From Pseudomonas sp. BGr12 (lineage in GTDB: Bacteria; Pseudomonadota; Gammaproteobacteria; Pseudomonadales; Pseudomonadaceae), in contig NZ_JALRNF010000006.1 in the NCBI RefSeq assembly GCF_030272895.1, positions 62,001 through 126,000 on the forward strand: a DNA stretch of 64,000 bases, written 5' to 3'. The notes below the pieces were generated by a model. The model was not told the DNA's origin. It did not search any database and worked only from the letters and a program-made list of their open reading frames with translations. Made by a program: the position numbers and the translations under genes. Shown one piece after another: positions 8,560 to 18,130 of the stretch. The first letter of the stretch is position 1; each line of letters opens with the position of its first letter.

Positions 8560-9516
8560 ATGACGACTAATGCCCCTCCGACCTCCGGCGTCCAGCTGAT
8601 TGAGGTCGCGCCGGAACTTGCCGGCCAACGAATCGATAATTTCCTCATCACTGCGCTCAAAGGTGTGCCCAAGACCTTGATTTACCGCATTTTGCGCAAA
8701 GGCGAAGTGCGTGTGAACAAGGGACGGATCAAGCCTGAGTACAAGCTGCAGGCGGGCGACGTAGTGCGCGTTCCGCCCGTTCGTCTGCCTGAGCGCGACG
8801 AGCCCGTGCCTGTGGCCCAGGGTTTGCTTCAGCGTCTTGAGGCCGCCATCGTCTACGAAGACAAGGCTTTGATCGTGCTCAATAAACCGGCCGGCATTGC
8901 TGTGCATGGCGGTAGCGGTCTGAATTTCGGCGTGATCGAAGCCTTTCGTCAGTTGCGTCCGGATGCCAAGGAGCTGGAGCTGGTTCATCGCCTCGATCGC
9001 GATACCTCGGGCCTGTTGATGATCGCCAAGAAACGCAGCATGTTGCGCCACCTGCACACCGCCTTGCGCGGCGACGGTGTCGACAAGCGCTACATGGCGC
9101 TGGTGCGTGGCCACTGGGCGACCGCGAAGAAGCAGATCAACGCGCCGTTGCTCAAGAGCAACCTGCGCTCGGGCGAGCGCATGGTCGAGGTCAACGATGA
9201 AGGCAAGGAGGCGCTGACCCTGTTCCGCGTACTGCGCCGTTTCGGCGAGTTCGCCACCCTGGTCGAGGCGCGTCCGATCACCGGGCGTACCCACCAGATT
9301 CGCGTGCATGCCCTGCATGCCGGTCACTGCATCGCGGGCGACAGCAAGTACGGCGATGAAGATTTCACCCGCGAGATTCGCGAACTGGGCGGCAAGCGCC
9401 TGTTCCTGCATGCCTACGCCCTGACCGTGCCGCTGCCCGATGGCGGTGAGCTCAAGCTCGAAGCGCCGGTCGACGAGATGTGGGCCAAGACCGTGGAGCG
9501 CCTGAGTGCAGCGTGA
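8560..9516 (+). CDS. rluC: 23S rRNA pseudouridine synthase RluC
   Basis: Converts uridines 955, 2504 and 2580 (E. coli numbering) of 23S rRNA to pseudouridine. The product is 318 residues from the ATG at 8560; the frame is open upstream, but the family begins at this region ([19 protein letters not shown]). An N-terminal S4 RNA-binding domain covers about residues 15-80. The catalytic aspartate is in [11 protein letters not shown], followed by the RluA-family blocks [15 protein letters not shown] and FLHAYAL. It is divergent from rne, a conserved arrangement in proteobacteria, and overlaps the next gene by 11 nt. Confidence 0.96.
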   Translation: MTTNAPPTSGVQLIEVAPELAGQRIDNFLITALKGVPKTLIYRILRKGEVRVNKGRIKPEYKLQAGDVVRVPPVRLPERDEPVPVAQGLLQRLEAAIVYEDKALIVLNKPAGIAVHGGSGLNFGVIEAFRQLRPDAKELELVHRLDRDTSGLLMIAKKRSMLRHLHTALRGDGVDKRYMALVRGHWATAKKQINAPLLKSNLRSGERMVEVNDEGKEALTLFRVLRRFGEFATLVEARPITGRTHQIRVHALHAGHCIAGDSKYGDEDFTREIRELGGKRLFLHAYALTVPLPDGGELKLEAPVDEMWAKTVERLSAA

Positions 9517-10183
9517 TTACGACCTGCTGATCTTCGACTGGGACGGCACCCTGGCGGACTCGATCGGGCGCATTGTCGAGGCCATGCACCTGGCGGCCGG
9601 GCGCGCCGGCGAGGCCACCTGTGACGACGAGGCGGTCAAGGGCATCATCGGCCTGGCGCTGCCCGAGGCCATCAGCGTGCTGTATCCGCACCTGGATGCC
9701 GGGCAGGTGGCGAGCTTTCGCCAGCACTACGCCGATGTCTACATGGCCCTCGACGACCAGCCGTCGCCGCTGTTCGAGGGGGTGGTCGAGTCGCTGGAAG
9801 TCTTCCGTGCCCAGGGTTATCGTCTGGCTGTAGCCACCGGCAAGGCGCGTCGCGGCCTGGACCGGGTGCTGCGGGCCAATGGCTGGGAAGATTACTTCGA
9901 TATCACCCGGGCTGCCGACGAAAGTCGGGGCAAGCCCCATCCGCAGATGCTCGAGGAGATCCTTGCGCATTGCCAGGTCGAGCCTGCGCGGGCATTGATG
10001 GTCGGTGACTCATCGTTCGACCTGTTGATGGCCAGCAATGCCGGCATGCATTCGGTGGCGGTCAGCTATGGGGCCATGTCGCCGCAGGCCTTGAGCGCGT
10101 TTGGGCCGCAGGTCTGTATCGAGCATTTTTCACATTTGCAGGCCTGGCTGAGCCGGACGCCTGCCGCGGTAATTCCAGGGTAG
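9506..10183 (+). CDS. HAD-family phosphatase (phosphoglycolate phosphatase-like)
   Basis: A 225-residue HAD hydrolase with a GTG start inside the end of rluC. Motif I is [10 protein letters not shown] (nucleophile and acid aspartates), motif II is around VATGK, the lysine of motif III lies near SRGKPHP, and motif IV is [16 protein letters not shown]. The helical cap between residues 15 and 85 is the C1 type of phosphoglycolate phosphatase and beta-phosphoglucomutase relatives. The substrate cannot be assigned from sequence. Position between rluC and sppA is conserved in Pseudomonas, where the gene is usually annotated only as a HAD-IA hydrolase. Confidence 0.9.
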   Translation: MQRDYDLLIFDWDGTLADSIGRIVEAMHLAAGRAGEATCDDEAVKGIIGLALPEAISVLYPHLDAGQVASFRQHYADVYMALDDQPSPLFEGVVESLEVFRAQGYRLAVATGKARRGLDRVLRANGWEDYFDITRAADESRGKPHPQMLEEILAHCQVEPARALMVGDSSFDLLMASNAGMHSVAVSYGAMSPQALSAFGPQVCIEHFSHLQAWLSRTPAAVIPG

Positions 10184-10189
10184 GTGAGC

Positions 10190-11173
10190 ATGGCTGACGA
10201 GTGGAAGGCGCCCGACGCCGAGAGCAACGAAGAGCAGAAGAGCTGGAAGCTGCTGGAGAAAACCCTGCTGGCGGGTGTGCAGGAGCAGCGTCGTGCGCGG
10301 CGTTGGGGGGTTTTCTTCAAACTGCTGACCTTTGTGTACCTGTTCGGCATCCTGGCCCTGTTCTCGCCCTTGATGGACATGGACAAGGCAGCCTCGCGCA
10401 GCGTCAGCCACACCGCGCTGGTCGAGGTGCGCGGGATGATCGCCGACCAGGAGCCTGCCAGTGCCGACAACATCGTCAGCGGCCTGCGCGACGCGTTCAA
10501 GGACTCCAAGACCAAGGCGGTGATCCTGCGGATCAACAGCCCGGGCGGCAGCCCGGTGCAGTCGGGCTACATCTATGACGAGATTCGTCGCCTGCGTACC
10601 GAGTACCCGGCCATCAAGCTGTACGCGGTCATCAGCGACCTGGGAGCCTCCGGCGCCTATTACATCGCCAGTGCCGCTGACCAGATCTATGCCGACAAGG
10701 CCAGCCTGGTCGGCTCCATCGGTGTCACGGCGGCGGGCTACGGCTTTGTCGGCACCATGGAGAAGCTGGGCGTCGAGCGGCGCACCTATACCGCAGGCGA
10801 GCACAAGGCCTTCCTCGATCCGTTCCAGCCGCAGAAGCCGGAAGAGACGGCGTTCTGGCAGGGCGTGCTGGAAACCACCCACAAGCAGTTCATCGCCAGC
10901 GTCAAGCAGGGGCGTGGCGAGCGCCTGAAGGACAAGGACCATCCCGAGCTGTTCAGTGGCCTGATCTGGTCGGGCGAGCAGGCGCTGGCCCTGGGGTTGG
11001 TGGATGGCCTGGGCAGTGCCGGCTACGTGGCCCGCGAAGTGGTGGGAGAGAAGGAGTTGGTGGACTTCACGGTCGAAGAGTCGCCGTTCGATCGCTTCTC
11101 CAAGCGCCTGGGCACCAGCATTGCCGAGCGCCTGGCGCTGTGGATGGGCTTCCAGGGGCCGTCGCTGCGCTGA
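10190..11173 (+). CDS. sppA: Signal peptide peptidase SppA, short form (S49)
   Basis: Membrane-anchored serine protease that degrades cleaved signal peptides. About 327 residues from the ATG at 10190; a GTG six bases earlier is also possible. A single membrane helix near residues 40-60 (FKLLTFVYLFGILALF) follows a charged cytoplasmic N-terminus. The S49 core has INSPGGSP, the serine in DLGASGAYYIASAADQI, and the lysine-containing segment before GSIGV. This is the one-domain type, unlike the double-length E. coli SppA. It is the third gene of the rluC operon and is followed by a strong terminator. Confidence 0.93.
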   Translation: MADEWKAPDAESNEEQKSWKLLEKTLLAGVQEQRRARRWGVFFKLLTFVYLFGILALFSPLMDMDKAASRSVSHTALVEVRGMIADQEPASADNIVSGLRDAFKDSKTKAVILRINSPGGSPVQSGYIYDEIRRLRTEYPAIKLYAVISDLGASGAYYIASAADQIYADKASLVGSIGVTAAGYGFVGTMEKLGVERRTYTAGEHKAFLDPFQPQKPEETAFWQGVLETTHKQFIASVKQGRGERLKDKDHPELFSGLIWSGEQALALGLVDGLGSAGYVAREVVGEKELVDFTVEESPFDRFSKRLGTSIAERLALWMGFQGPSLR

Positions 11174-11189
11174 GTGATTCGCTGCAAGA

Positions 11190-11218
11190 AAAAGCCGACC
11201 CTGGGGTCGGCTTTTTTG
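11190..11218 (+). terminator. Terminator after sppA
   Basis: Perfect stem GCCGACC / GGTCGGC with a short CTGG loop, followed by CTTTTTT. It closes the rluC-HAD-sppA operon. Confidence 0.92.
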
Positions 11219-11223
11219 TGCCT

Positions 11224-11286
11224 GTGGGAGCGGGCTTGCCCCGCGATCGGTCGCACTGCCGTATCGCGGGGCAAGCCCGCTCCCAC
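11224..11286. repeat. Paired REP palindrome
   Basis: GTGGGAGCGGGCTTGCCCCG and its reverse complement flank a spacer between the converging sppA and maf genes. This pair has GTGGGAG rather than GTAGGAG at the stem base, with matching CTCCCAC on the other side. Confidence 0.92.
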
Positions 11287-11290
11287 AGGA

Positions 11291-11869
11291 TCAGGGCAGG
11301 TTCACGCCTTCGGCCAGCAGCATGTCGACCAGGCGGATCAGGGGCAGGCCGACCAGGCTGGTGGCGTCGACCCCGTGAGTGCTCTGGAACAGGCTGACGC
11401 CCAGGCCTTCGGCCTTGAAGCTGCCGGCGCAGTCATAAGGTTCCTCGGCGCGCAGGTAGCGCTGGATGCGCGGCAGGTCCAGTTCGCGCATGTTCACCGT
11501 GAAGGGCACGCAGTCGACCTGGCAGTGGCCGGTCTGGCTGTTGAGCAGGGCGACGCCAGTGAGGAAGGTGACGTGGTTGCCGCTGGCGGCCAGCAGTTGC
11601 TCGCAGGCCCGCTCGAAGGTGTGCGGCTTGCCGAGGATCTGTTCGCCGAGCACGGCGACCTGGTCGGAGCCGATGATCAGGTGATCGGGGTGGCTGTCGG
11701 CCAGGGCGTGGGCCTTTTCCCGGGCCAGGCGCTTGACCAGGTCCACGGCGGGCTCTTCGTCGAAGCGCTGTTCGTCTATGTCGGGGCTCGCCCAGCTGAA
11801 CGGCAGGCGCAGGCGCTCGAGCAATTCACGGCGATAAGGTGAGCTGGAAGCCAGTAACAAAGGCAGCAT
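11291..11869 (-). CDS. yceF: Maf-like nucleoside triphosphate pyrophosphatase (YceF type)
   Basis: A 192-residue Maf/Ham1-fold pyrophosphatase. It aligns throughout with E. coli YceF, which hydrolyses 7-methyl-GTP. Visible blocks: LLLASSSPYRRELLERL at the N-terminus, the catalytic aspartate in IIGSDQVAVL, GKPHT, and near the end CAGSFKAEGLGVSLF and LVGLPLIRLVDML. The CAGS block supports the YceF subgroup over YhdE (dTTP/UTP). It is divergent from yceD, as in E. coli, and a REP pair follows its stop. On its strand a TAGAAT box lies about 30 nt before the ATG. Confidence 0.94.
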   Translation of the reverse strand: MLPLLLASSSPYRRELLERLRLPFSWASPDIDEQRFDEEPAVDLVKRLAREKAHALADSHPDHLIIGSDQVAVLGEQILGKPHTFERACEQLLAASGNHVTFLTGVALLNSQTGHCQVDCVPFTVNMRELDLPRIQRYLRAEEPYDCAGSFKAEGLGVSLFQSTHGVDATSLVGLPLIRLVDMLLAEGVNLP

Positions 11870-11926
11870 GATAAACTCCTGGGCAAGTGAAACGATTCTA
11901 ACATGCTGAACGGGGCCGAATTTCCT

Positions 11927-11955
11927 TTGACAGGGGCGGGGGTCATCCCTAGAAT
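11927..11955 (+). promoter_or_regulatory. Sigma70 promoter for the yceD-rpmF-plsX operon
   Basis: Consensus TTGACA at 11927-11932, a 17 bp spacer, and TAGAAT at 11950-11955. Transcription would start around 11961-11963, only a few bases from the yceD ATG at 11965, which predicts a leaderless or nearly leaderless mRNA. Confidence 0.8.
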
Positions 11956-11964
11956 GCTGCGCCT

Positions 11965-12492
11965 ATGTTGAATGACCCGATTCCACCTCACGTTGACCCG
12001 CGCAAATTGGCCGATCGTGGTGTTTCTATTGAAGGAACGCTGCAGCTCGCCGATTTGGAGAGACTCTGCGACCCGCTTTCCGACAATGTCGGTACGGTGC
12101 AGGCTAAATTCGATTTTGAGCGAGACGAGCAGAAGGCTGTGGTGATCCACACCGAACTCGACGTCGAGGTCAAGATGGTTTGCCAGCGTTGTCTTGAGCT
12201 GGTCACCCTGCCGATCCACAGCGAGTGTACCTACGCCGTGGTGAAGGAGGGTGCGAATACCCAGTCGTTACCGAAAGGTTATGACGTGCTGGAACTGGGC
12301 GAAGATCCTTTGGATCTGCAGGCCTTGGTCGAGGAAGAGCTTCTGCTCGCCCTGCCCATCGTGCCTGCTCATCATCCGGAAGAATGCCAGCAGCCGGCGG
12401 GCGCCGATGAGCCCGAACCGAGCAAGGACGAGGTAACACGGTCCAACCCGTTCAGTGTATTGGCGCAGTTAAAGCGTGACCCAAACGTTTAG
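11965..12492 (+). CDS. yceD: YceD (DUF177), 23S rRNA accumulation protein
   Basis: A 175-residue protein of the YceD/DUF177 family. Genetic work in E. coli and plants links the family to normal 23S rRNA levels. The family cysteine pair is visible in VKMVCQRCLELVTL, near residues 70-80. Later blocks EDPLDLQALVEEELLLALPIVPAH and the C-terminal NPFSVLAQLKR are characteristic. A homologue sits directly upstream of rpmF in E. coli, and the same order holds here with 13 nt between them. The start ATG is at the very end of the promoter region. Confidence 0.93.
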   Translation: MLNDPIPPHVDPRKLADRGVSIEGTLQLADLERLCDPLSDNVGTVQAKFDFERDEQKAVVIHTELDVEVKMVCQRCLELVTLPIHSECTYAVVKEGANTQSLPKGYDVLELGEDPLDLQALVEEELLLALPIVPAHHPEECQQPAGADEPEPSKDEVTRSNPFSVLAQLKRDPNV

Positions 12493-12505
12493 GAGTTAAT
12501 CAATT

Positions 12506-12688
12506 ATGGCTGTTCAGCAGAACAAAAAATCCCGCTCTGCCCGTGACATGCGCCGTTCCCACGACGCCCTCTCGGAAAACGCTCTGTCCGTAGAGAAAAC
12601 CACTGGTGAAGTGCACCTGCGTCACCACGTATCGCCAGAAGGCGTATACCGTGGTCGTAAAGTGATCGACAAGGGCGCTGACGAGTAA
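12506..12688 (+). CDS. rpmF: 50S ribosomal protein L32
   Basis: Sixty residues, [22 protein letters not shown] at the N-terminus, the standard L32 sequence. A Shine-Dalgarno AGGAG lies before the ATG. The cysteines that bind zinc in some bacterial L32 proteins are absent, so this is the zinc-independent (C-minus) form. It is between yceD and plsX, the classic coupling of a ribosomal protein to lipid synthesis. Confidence 0.97.
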
Positions 12689-12691
12689 TCC

Positions 12692-13702
12692 TTGTCCGCT
12701 CAGATCATTGCGATTGACGCAATGGGCGGGGACTTCGGTCCCCGCAGCATTGTTCAGGCGAGTATTGCTTGCCTGTCGGCTACCCCCTCGCTACACCTGA
12801 CCCTTGTCGGTCAACCCTCCCTCCTTGAAGATCTGATCGCTGGCCAGTCGGCAGCGGATCGCGCGCGCCTGCAGATTGTTGCGGCCAGCGAAGTGATCGG
12901 CATGGACGAGCGGCCGTCCCAGGCGTTGCGCGGCAAGCCCGATTCGTCCATGCGCGTGGCCCTTGAGTTATTGCGTGATGGCAAGGTGCAGGCCTGCGTC
13001 AGTGCCGGCAACACCGGTGCGCTGATGGCGCTGTCCCGTTACGTGCTCAAGACCCTGCCCGGCATCGACCGTCCGGCCATGGTCGCGGCTATTCCGACCC
13101 AGACCGGCTACTGCCAGTTGCTCGACCTGGGCGCCAATGTCGATTGCAGCGCGGAAAACCTCTTCCAGTTCGCCGTGATGGGCTCGGTGGCGGCCCAGGC
13201 CCTGGGTATCTCCCGGCCGCGCGTGGCGCTGCTCAATGTCGGCACCGAAGACATCAAGGGCAACCAGCAGGTCAAGCTTGCGGCCAACCTGCTGCAGAAC
13301 GCCCGTGGCCTGAACTACATCGGCTTTGTCGAAGGCGATGGCCTGTACCGCGGCGAGGCCGATGTGGTGGTGTGCGACGGTTTCGTCGGCAACATCCTGC
13401 TCAAGTCCAGCGAAGGCCTGGCGACCATGATCGCTGCGCGCATCGAGGCCCTGTTCAAGGGTGGCGTGGGCGCGCGCCTGGCGGGTGCCATGGCCATGCC
13501 GCTGCTCAAGCGCCTGCGTGCTGACCTGGCGCCGGCGCGACATAACGGCGCAAGCTTTCTCGGCCTGCAGGGCATTGTCATCAAAAGTCATGGCTCTGCC
13601 GGCGTGCAAGGGTTCCAGAGCGCCATCCAGCGCGCCCTGATCGAGATCCAGGAGAACCTGCCCGAGCGTCTGCACGGGCGCCTGGAAGACCTGTTGCTTT
13701 AG
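12692..13702 (+). CDS. plsX: Phosphate acyltransferase PlsX
   Basis: Transfers acyl groups from acyl-ACP to phosphate, giving acyl-phosphate for phospholipid synthesis. It is a peripheral membrane enzyme of 336 residues. The N-terminus after the start is [16 protein letters not shown], the family signature. Other blocks are [41 protein letters not shown] and [16 protein letters not shown]. The only start matching the family is TTG at 12692, three bases after the rpmF stop, so initiation is probably weak and coupled to rpmF translation. Confidence 0.96.
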   Translation: MSAQIIAIDAMGGDFGPRSIVQASIACLSATPSLHLTLVGQPSLLEDLIAGQSAADRARLQIVAASEVIGMDERPSQALRGKPDSSMRVALELLRDGKVQACVSAGNTGALMALSRYVLKTLPGIDRPAMVAAIPTQTGYCQLLDLGANVDCSAENLFQFAVMGSVAAQALGISRPRVALLNVGTEDIKGNQQVKLAANLLQNARGLNYIGFVEGDGLYRGEADVVVCDGFVGNILLKSSEGLATMIAARIEALFKGGVGARLAGAMAMPLLKRLRADLAPARHNGASFLGLQGIVIKSHGSAGVQGFQSAIQRALIEIQENLPERLHGRLEDLLL

Positions 13703-13833
13703 GCATAATCCGCCAGGAAGTGGTTAAATGTGACCGCTTGGTGCTCGCTATCATCCAAGTCTTCAGTTTCTTGTGCTCGGCCCGGTGCCGGGCGCTTCAT
13801 TTTCCGACGACAAGATCATTAGGGGCTTGTTCA

Positions 13834-14772
13834 ATGTCTGCATCCCTCGCATTCGTCTTTCCCGGTCAAGGTTCGCAGTCCCTCGGCATGCTCGCCGAGC
13901 TCGGCGCAGAAAAGCCGCTGATCATCGAGACCTTCAAGGAAGCTTCCGAGGCTCTGGGTTACGACCTGTGGAAACTGGTCCAGGAAGGCCCGGAGGAGCA
14001 ACTCAATCAGACCGATAAAACCCAGCCCGCGATCCTGACCGCCTCCATCGCCCTGTGGCGCCTGTGGCTGGCCGAGGGTGGTGCGCGCCCTGCATTCGTC
14101 TCCGGCCACAGCCTGGGTGAGTACAGCGCGCTGGTCGCCGCCGGCAGCCTGAGCCTGGCCGATGCGGTCAAGCTGGTCGAGCGCCGCGGTCAACTGATGC
14201 AGGAAGCCGTGCCGGCCGGGCAGGGCGCCATGGCCGCCATTCTCGGCCTGGACGACGCCGACGTCGTCGCCATCTGCGCCGAAGCGGCCCAGGGCGAAGT
14301 GGTCAGCGCGGTCAACTTCAACTCGCCGGGCCAGGTGGTCATCGCCGGTGCCAAGGCCGCTGTCGAGCGCGCCATGGAAGCCTGCAAGGCCAAGGGCGCC
14401 AAGCGTGCACTGCCACTGCCGGTAAGTGTGCCGTCGCACTGCGAACTGATGCGCCCGGCTGCCGAGCGCTTCGCCGAGGCGGTCAACGCCATCGACTGGA
14501 AGGCCCCGGAAATTCCGGTAGTGCAGAACGTCACCGCGGCGGTCGCTGCAGACCTGACCGCGCTCAAGCAAGATTTGCTGGCACAGCTCTACCAGCCAGT
14601 GCGCTGGGTCGAGTGCGTGCAGACCCTGGCCGCCAACGGCCCGGTCAACCTGGTCGAGTGCGGCCCGGGCAAGGTCCTGGCCGGCCTGAACAAGCGTTGC
14701 GCCGACGGCGTCACCACCTACAACCTCAACACCCCGGATGCTGTCGCCGCCACCCGCGCGGCGCTGGCCTGA
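13834..14772 (+). CDS. fabD: Malonyl-CoA:ACP transacylase FabD
   Basis: Loads malonyl groups onto AcpP. The product is 312 residues from the ATG at 13834 (MSASLAFVFPGQGSQ); the frame is open for 38 codons upstream, but these do not fit the family. The nucleophile serine is in GHSLGEYSALVAAG near residue 92, the catalytic histidine is in VSVPSHCELM, and VQNVTA and VECGPGKVLAGL follow. A 131 bp gap separates it from plsX and may hold an internal promoter; a short GCCCGG/CCGGGC hairpin is visible there near 13779-13792. Confidence 0.97.
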   Translation: MSASLAFVFPGQGSQSLGMLAELGAEKPLIIETFKEASEALGYDLWKLVQEGPEEQLNQTDKTQPAILTASIALWRLWLAEGGARPAFVSGHSLGEYSALVAAGSLSLADAVKLVERRGQLMQEAVPAGQGAMAAILGLDDADVVAICAEAAQGEVVSAVNFNSPGQVVIAGAKAAVERAMEACKAKGAKRALPLPVSVPSHCELMRPAAERFAEAVNAIDWKAPEIPVVQNVTAAVAADLTALKQDLLAQLYQPVRWVECVQTLAANGPVNLVECGPGKVLAGLNKRCADGVTTYNLNTPDAVAATRAALA

Positions 14773-14788
14773 TTTAGGAGAAGCTTGC

Positions 14789-15529
14789 ATGAGCCTGCAA
14801 GGTAAAGTTGCACTGGTTACCGGCGCCAGCCGTGGTATCGGCCAGGCCATCGCCCTGGAACTGGGCCGTCTGGGCGCGACCGTGATCGGTACCGCGACCT
14901 CCGCCTCGGGTGCCGAGCGTATCGCCGCTACCCTCAAGGAACACGGTATCACCGGTACCGGCATGGAACTGAACGTGACCAGCGACGAGTCGGTCTCCGC
15001 CGTCCTGGCCGCTATCGGGGAGCAGTTCGGCGCGCCGACCATCCTGGTCAACAACGCCGGCATCACCCGCGACAACCTCATGCTACGCATGAAGGACGAC
15101 GAGTGGTTCGACGTCATCGACACCAACCTCAACAGCCTCTACCGTCTGTCCAAGGGCGTGCTGCGCGGCATGACCAAGGCCCGTTGGGGTCGTATCATCA
15201 GCATCGGCTCGGTGGTCGGTGCCATGGGTAACGTCGGCCAGGTCAACTACGCCGCCGCCAAGGCCGGCCTGGAAGGTTTCAGCCGCGCCCTGGCCCGTGA
15301 AGTCGGTTCCCGCGCCATCACCGTCAACTCGGTGACCCCGGGCTTCATCGACACCGACATGACCCGCGAACTGCCGGAAGCGCAGCGTGAAGCGCTGCAG
15401 ACCCAGATTCCACTGGGTCGCCTGGGCCAGGCCCAGGAGATCGCCAATGTGGTGGCGTTCCTGGCTTCCGAAGGCGCAGGTTATGTGACCGGCGCGACCA
15501 TTCCGGTCAACGGCGGCATGTACATGTAA
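14789..15529 (+). CDS. fabG: 3-oxoacyl-ACP reductase FabG
   Basis: NADPH-dependent reductase of the fatty-acid elongation cycle. It has 246 residues from the ATG at 14789, preceded by AGGAG. The cofactor loop is TGASRGIG at residues 12-19, NNAG is in the middle, and the catalytic Ser-Tyr-Lys triad is in SIGSVVGAMGNVGQ followed by NYAAAK. The C-terminal GATIPVNGGMYM is typical. Only 16 nt separate it from fabD. Confidence 0.97.
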   Translation: MSLQGKVALVTGASRGIGQAIALELGRLGATVIGTATSASGAERIAATLKEHGITGTGMELNVTSDESVSAVLAAIGEQFGAPTILVNNAGITRDNLMLRMKDDEWFDVIDTNLNSLYRLSKGVLRGMTKARWGRIISIGSVVGAMGNVGQVNYAAAKAGLEGFSRALAREVGSRAITVNSVTPGFIDTDMTRELPEAQREALQTQIPLGRLGQAQEIANVVAFLASEGAGYVTGATIPVNGGMYM

Positions 15530-15724
15530 ATCGAATGTGACGGATTGCTTCAAAAAAATGTCATACGAGCTGTCTAAAATCCGTTATAAAGCTGCATCCA
15601 GATTCTAGTCGGTTGGCAGGTGTGGTCTGGTAAGGCGTGTTGCGCTTGAAAAGCAGACGTCTTTCTATACACTTACACACCGGCCAGCTGCCTGACATAT
15701 GTCCATTAGGAGTGAAAACAAGGT

Positions 15725-15961
15725 ATGAGCACCATCGAAGAACGCGTCAAGAAAATCGTCGCCGAGCAACTGGGCGTTAAAGAAGAAGAAGTCGTGAACA
15801 CTGCTTCCTTCGTCGAAGATCTGGGTGCCGATTCCCTTGACACCGTTGAGCTGGTGATGGCTCTGGAAGAGGAATTCGAGACCGAAATCCCTGACGAAGA
15901 AGCCGAGAAGATCACTACTGTTCAAGCTGCTATCGACTACGTCAACGCCCACCAGGCCTAA
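15725..15961 (+). CDS. acpP: Acyl carrier protein AcpP
   Basis: The 78-residue acidic carrier protein of fatty-acid synthesis. Phosphopantetheine attaches to Ser37 in the [16 protein letters not shown] motif. A 195 bp gap before it contains an AT-rich stretch and probably its own promoter, in keeping with the high expression of acpP; I could not choose one -10/-35 pair with confidence. The ribosome-binding site is TTAGGAG, about 17 bases before the ATG, with AAGG nearer to it. Confidence 0.98.
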   Translation: MSTIEERVKKIVAEQLGVKEEEVVNTASFVEDLGADSLDTVELVMALEEEFETEIPDEEAEKITTVQAAIDYVNAHQA

Positions 15962-15990
15962 GACGTTGTAGTCGTCGCTTCTTGTCATGG

Positions 15991-16027
15991 AAAAACCGCA
16001 CTGCCTTCGCCGGCGTGCGGTTTTTTC
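15991..16027 (+). terminator. Terminator after acpP
   Basis: Stem ACCGCAC / GTGCGGT with an A-run before it and TTTTTT after it. It lies between acpP and fabF and may cut most acpP transcripts short of fabF, allowing a high acpP to fabF ratio. Confidence 0.88.
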
Positions 16028-16067
16028 TTTACAAGACATGTAGTCAATGTTGAATAAGGAGAGTGCT

Positions 16068-17312
16068 GTGTCGCGTAGACGCGTCGTGGTCACCGGTATG
16101 GGTATGCTGTCGCCACTGGGTACGGATGTGCCGAGCAGTTGGCAGGGCATTCTGGCTGGCCGCAGTGGCATAGGTCTGATCGAGCATACGGACCTGTCTG
16201 CCTACTCCACCCGTTTCGGCGGCTCGGTAAAGGGCTTCGAAGTCGAGCAGTACCTGTCGGTCAAGGAAGCCCGCAAGCTCGACCTGTTCATCCAGTACGG
16301 CCTGGCAGCCGGTTTTCAGGCAGTGCGTAATGCCGGCCTGGAAGTGACCGACGCCAACCGCGAGCGCATCGGCGTGGCCATGGGCTCGGGCATCGGTGGC
16401 CTGACCAACATCGAAGAAACCAGCCGGACCTTGCATGACCAGGGCCCGCGGCGCATTTCGCCGTTCTTCGTACCCGGTTCGATCATCAACATGATTTCCG
16501 GTTTCCTGTCGATCCACCTGGGTGTACAGGGACCCAACTACGCCATCGCCACTGCCTGCACCACCGGTACCCACTGTATCGGCATGGCTGCGCGCAACAT
16601 CGCCTACGGTGAAGCCGACGTGATGATCGCCGGCGGTGCGGAAATGGCCGCCTGCGGCCTGGGCATGGGCGGCTTCGGTGCCTCGCGTGCGCTGTCGACC
16701 CGCAACGACGACCCGACCCGTGCCAGCCGTCCATGGGACAAGGGCCGTGACGGTTTCGTCCTGTCCGACGGTGCCGGCGCTCTGGTGCTCGAAGAACTCG
16801 AGCACGCCAAGGCCCGTGGCGCGACCATCTATGCCGAGCTGGTGGGCTTTGGCATGAGCGGCGACGCCTACCACATGACCTCGCCGCCGGAAGACGGCAG
16901 CGGTGCCGCGCGTTGCATGACCAATGCCCTGCGCGATGCCGGCCTGAACGCCGACCAGGTGAACTACATCAACGCCCATGGCACTTCGACTCCGGCCGGT
17001 GACCTGGCCGAAGCCTCGGCGATCAAGTCGGTGTTCGGCGATCACGCCTACAAGCTGGCGGTCAGCTCGACCAAGTCGATGACCGGTCACCTGCTTGGCG
17101 CTGCCGGTGCGGTGGAGGCGATCTTCAGCGTGCTGTCGATCAACAGCCAGGTAGCACCGCCGACCATCAACCTCGATGAGCCGGACCAGGGCTGCGATCT
17201 GGACTTCGTGCCACACCAGGCGCGCAACATGCCGATCGACGTCGTGCTGTCCAACTCCTTCGGTTTTGGCGGTACCAACGGCTCGCTGGTGTTCCGCCGG
17301 TTCGCCGGCTGA
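16068..17312 (+). CDS. fabF: 3-oxoacyl-ACP synthase II FabF
   Basis: Condensing enzyme that elongates acyl-ACP with malonyl-ACP and is needed for cis-vaccenate. It has 414 residues. The GTG at 16068 is preferred over the ATG at 16047 because AAGGAGAG lies just before it and the family starts [17 protein letters not shown]. The catalytic Cys-His-His set is visible: TACTTGTHC near residue 163, NAHGTSTP, and [12 protein letters not shown]. Its TGA overlaps the pabC ATG. Confidence 0.96.
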   Translation: MSRRRVVVTGMGMLSPLGTDVPSSWQGILAGRSGIGLIEHTDLSAYSTRFGGSVKGFEVEQYLSVKEARKLDLFIQYGLAAGFQAVRNAGLEVTDANRERIGVAMGSGIGGLTNIEETSRTLHDQGPRRISPFFVPGSIINMISGFLSIHLGVQGPNYAIATACTTGTHCIGMAARNIAYGEADVMIAGGAEMAACGLGMGGFGASRALSTRNDDPTRASRPWDKGRDGFVLSDGAGALVLEELEHAKARGATIYAELVGFGMSGDAYHMTSPPEDGSGAARCMTNALRDAGLNADQVNYINAHGTSTPAGDLAEASAIKSVFGDHAYKLAVSSTKSMTGHLLGAAGAVEAIFSVLSINSQVAPPTINLDEPDQGCDLDFVPHQARNMPIDVVLSNSFGFGGTNGSLVFRRFAG

Positions 17313-18127
17313 TGCACGCCTGGGTCGATGGCCTGCCGGCCGATGCAGTCAATCTGCAAAGCCGCGCGCTGGCCTATGGCGATGGTCTGTTCGAGACCAT
17401 CGCCGTGCGGGCCGGTCGACCCTCGTTGCTCGCGTTTCACCTCGATCGCCTGGCGCTGGGTTGCCAGCGCCTGGCGATCAGCGCCGATCACGGGTTGATT
17501 CGCGATGAGCTGTGCCGTTACGCCAGTGCCCTGGGTGATGGCGTGCTCAAGCTGATCCTGGTTCGCGGTGACAGCCAGCGCGGCTATGCGCCGGCTGCGG
17601 GGGGCGCGCCCCGGCGCATCCTTCAGGGCAGTCCCTTGCCTGCTTACCCCACCGCCAATGCCGAACAGGGTGTGCGCCTGTTTGCCTGTTCCACACGCCT
17701 TGCGGAACAACCGCTGCTGGCCGGACTCAAACACCTCAATCGACTCGAACAAGTACTGGCGCGGGCCGAGTGGCAGGATGCCGAGCATGCCGAAGGGCTG
17801 ATGCGCGACACGTCGGGTCGGGTCATCGAGGGGGTGTACAGCAACCTGTTTCTGGTGCGCGCAGGCGAGCTGCTGACCGCCGACCTGAGCCGCTGCGGCG
17901 TGGCCGGTGTGATGCGCGCGGCGCTGATCGAACAGGCCGCTGCTGCCGGTATTGCCGTGCGCATTACCGACCTGTCCCTCAAGGACCTGGAGCTGGCCGA
18001 TGAAGTCTTCGTCTGCAACAGTGTCTACGGCATCTGGCCGGTGCGCGCTTTTGCATCGCTGAACTGGCCGCCGGGGCCGCTCACCCTTAAACTGCAGGCC
18101 ATTGCCCGTACGCTACTGGATACCTGA
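17312..18127 (+). CDS. pabC: Aminodeoxychorismate lyase PabC
   Basis: PLP enzyme that converts 4-amino-4-deoxychorismate to 4-aminobenzoate plus pyruvate for folate. It has 271 residues and the fold of branched-chain aminotransferases. The N-terminal LAYGDGLFETI, the PLP lysine in GLKHLNRLEQVLARAEW, and EGVYSNLFLV and VFVCNSVYGIWPV near the end are all family blocks. It is translationally coupled to fabF by TGATG, and mltG follows after 3 nt. The fabF-pabC-mltG-tmk-holB order is the same in E. coli. Confidence 0.95.
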   Translation: MHAWVDGLPADAVNLQSRALAYGDGLFETIAVRAGRPSLLAFHLDRLALGCQRLAISADHGLIRDELCRYASALGDGVLKLILVRGDSQRGYAPAAGGAPRRILQGSPLPAYPTANAEQGVRLFACSTRLAEQPLLAGLKHLNRLEQVLARAEWQDAEHAEGLMRDTSGRVIEGVYSNLFLVRAGELLTADLSRCGVAGVMRAALIEQAAAAGIAVRITDLSLKDLELADEVFVCNSVYGIWPVRAFASLNWPPGPLTLKLQAIARTLLDT

Positions 18128-18130
18128 TTT

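Noticed and set aside
15649..15690. CTTGAAA upstream of acpP as a sigma32 site
   Set aside because: No CCCATNT-like -10 lies at the right distance. The sequence following (TTTCTATACAC) does not fit.
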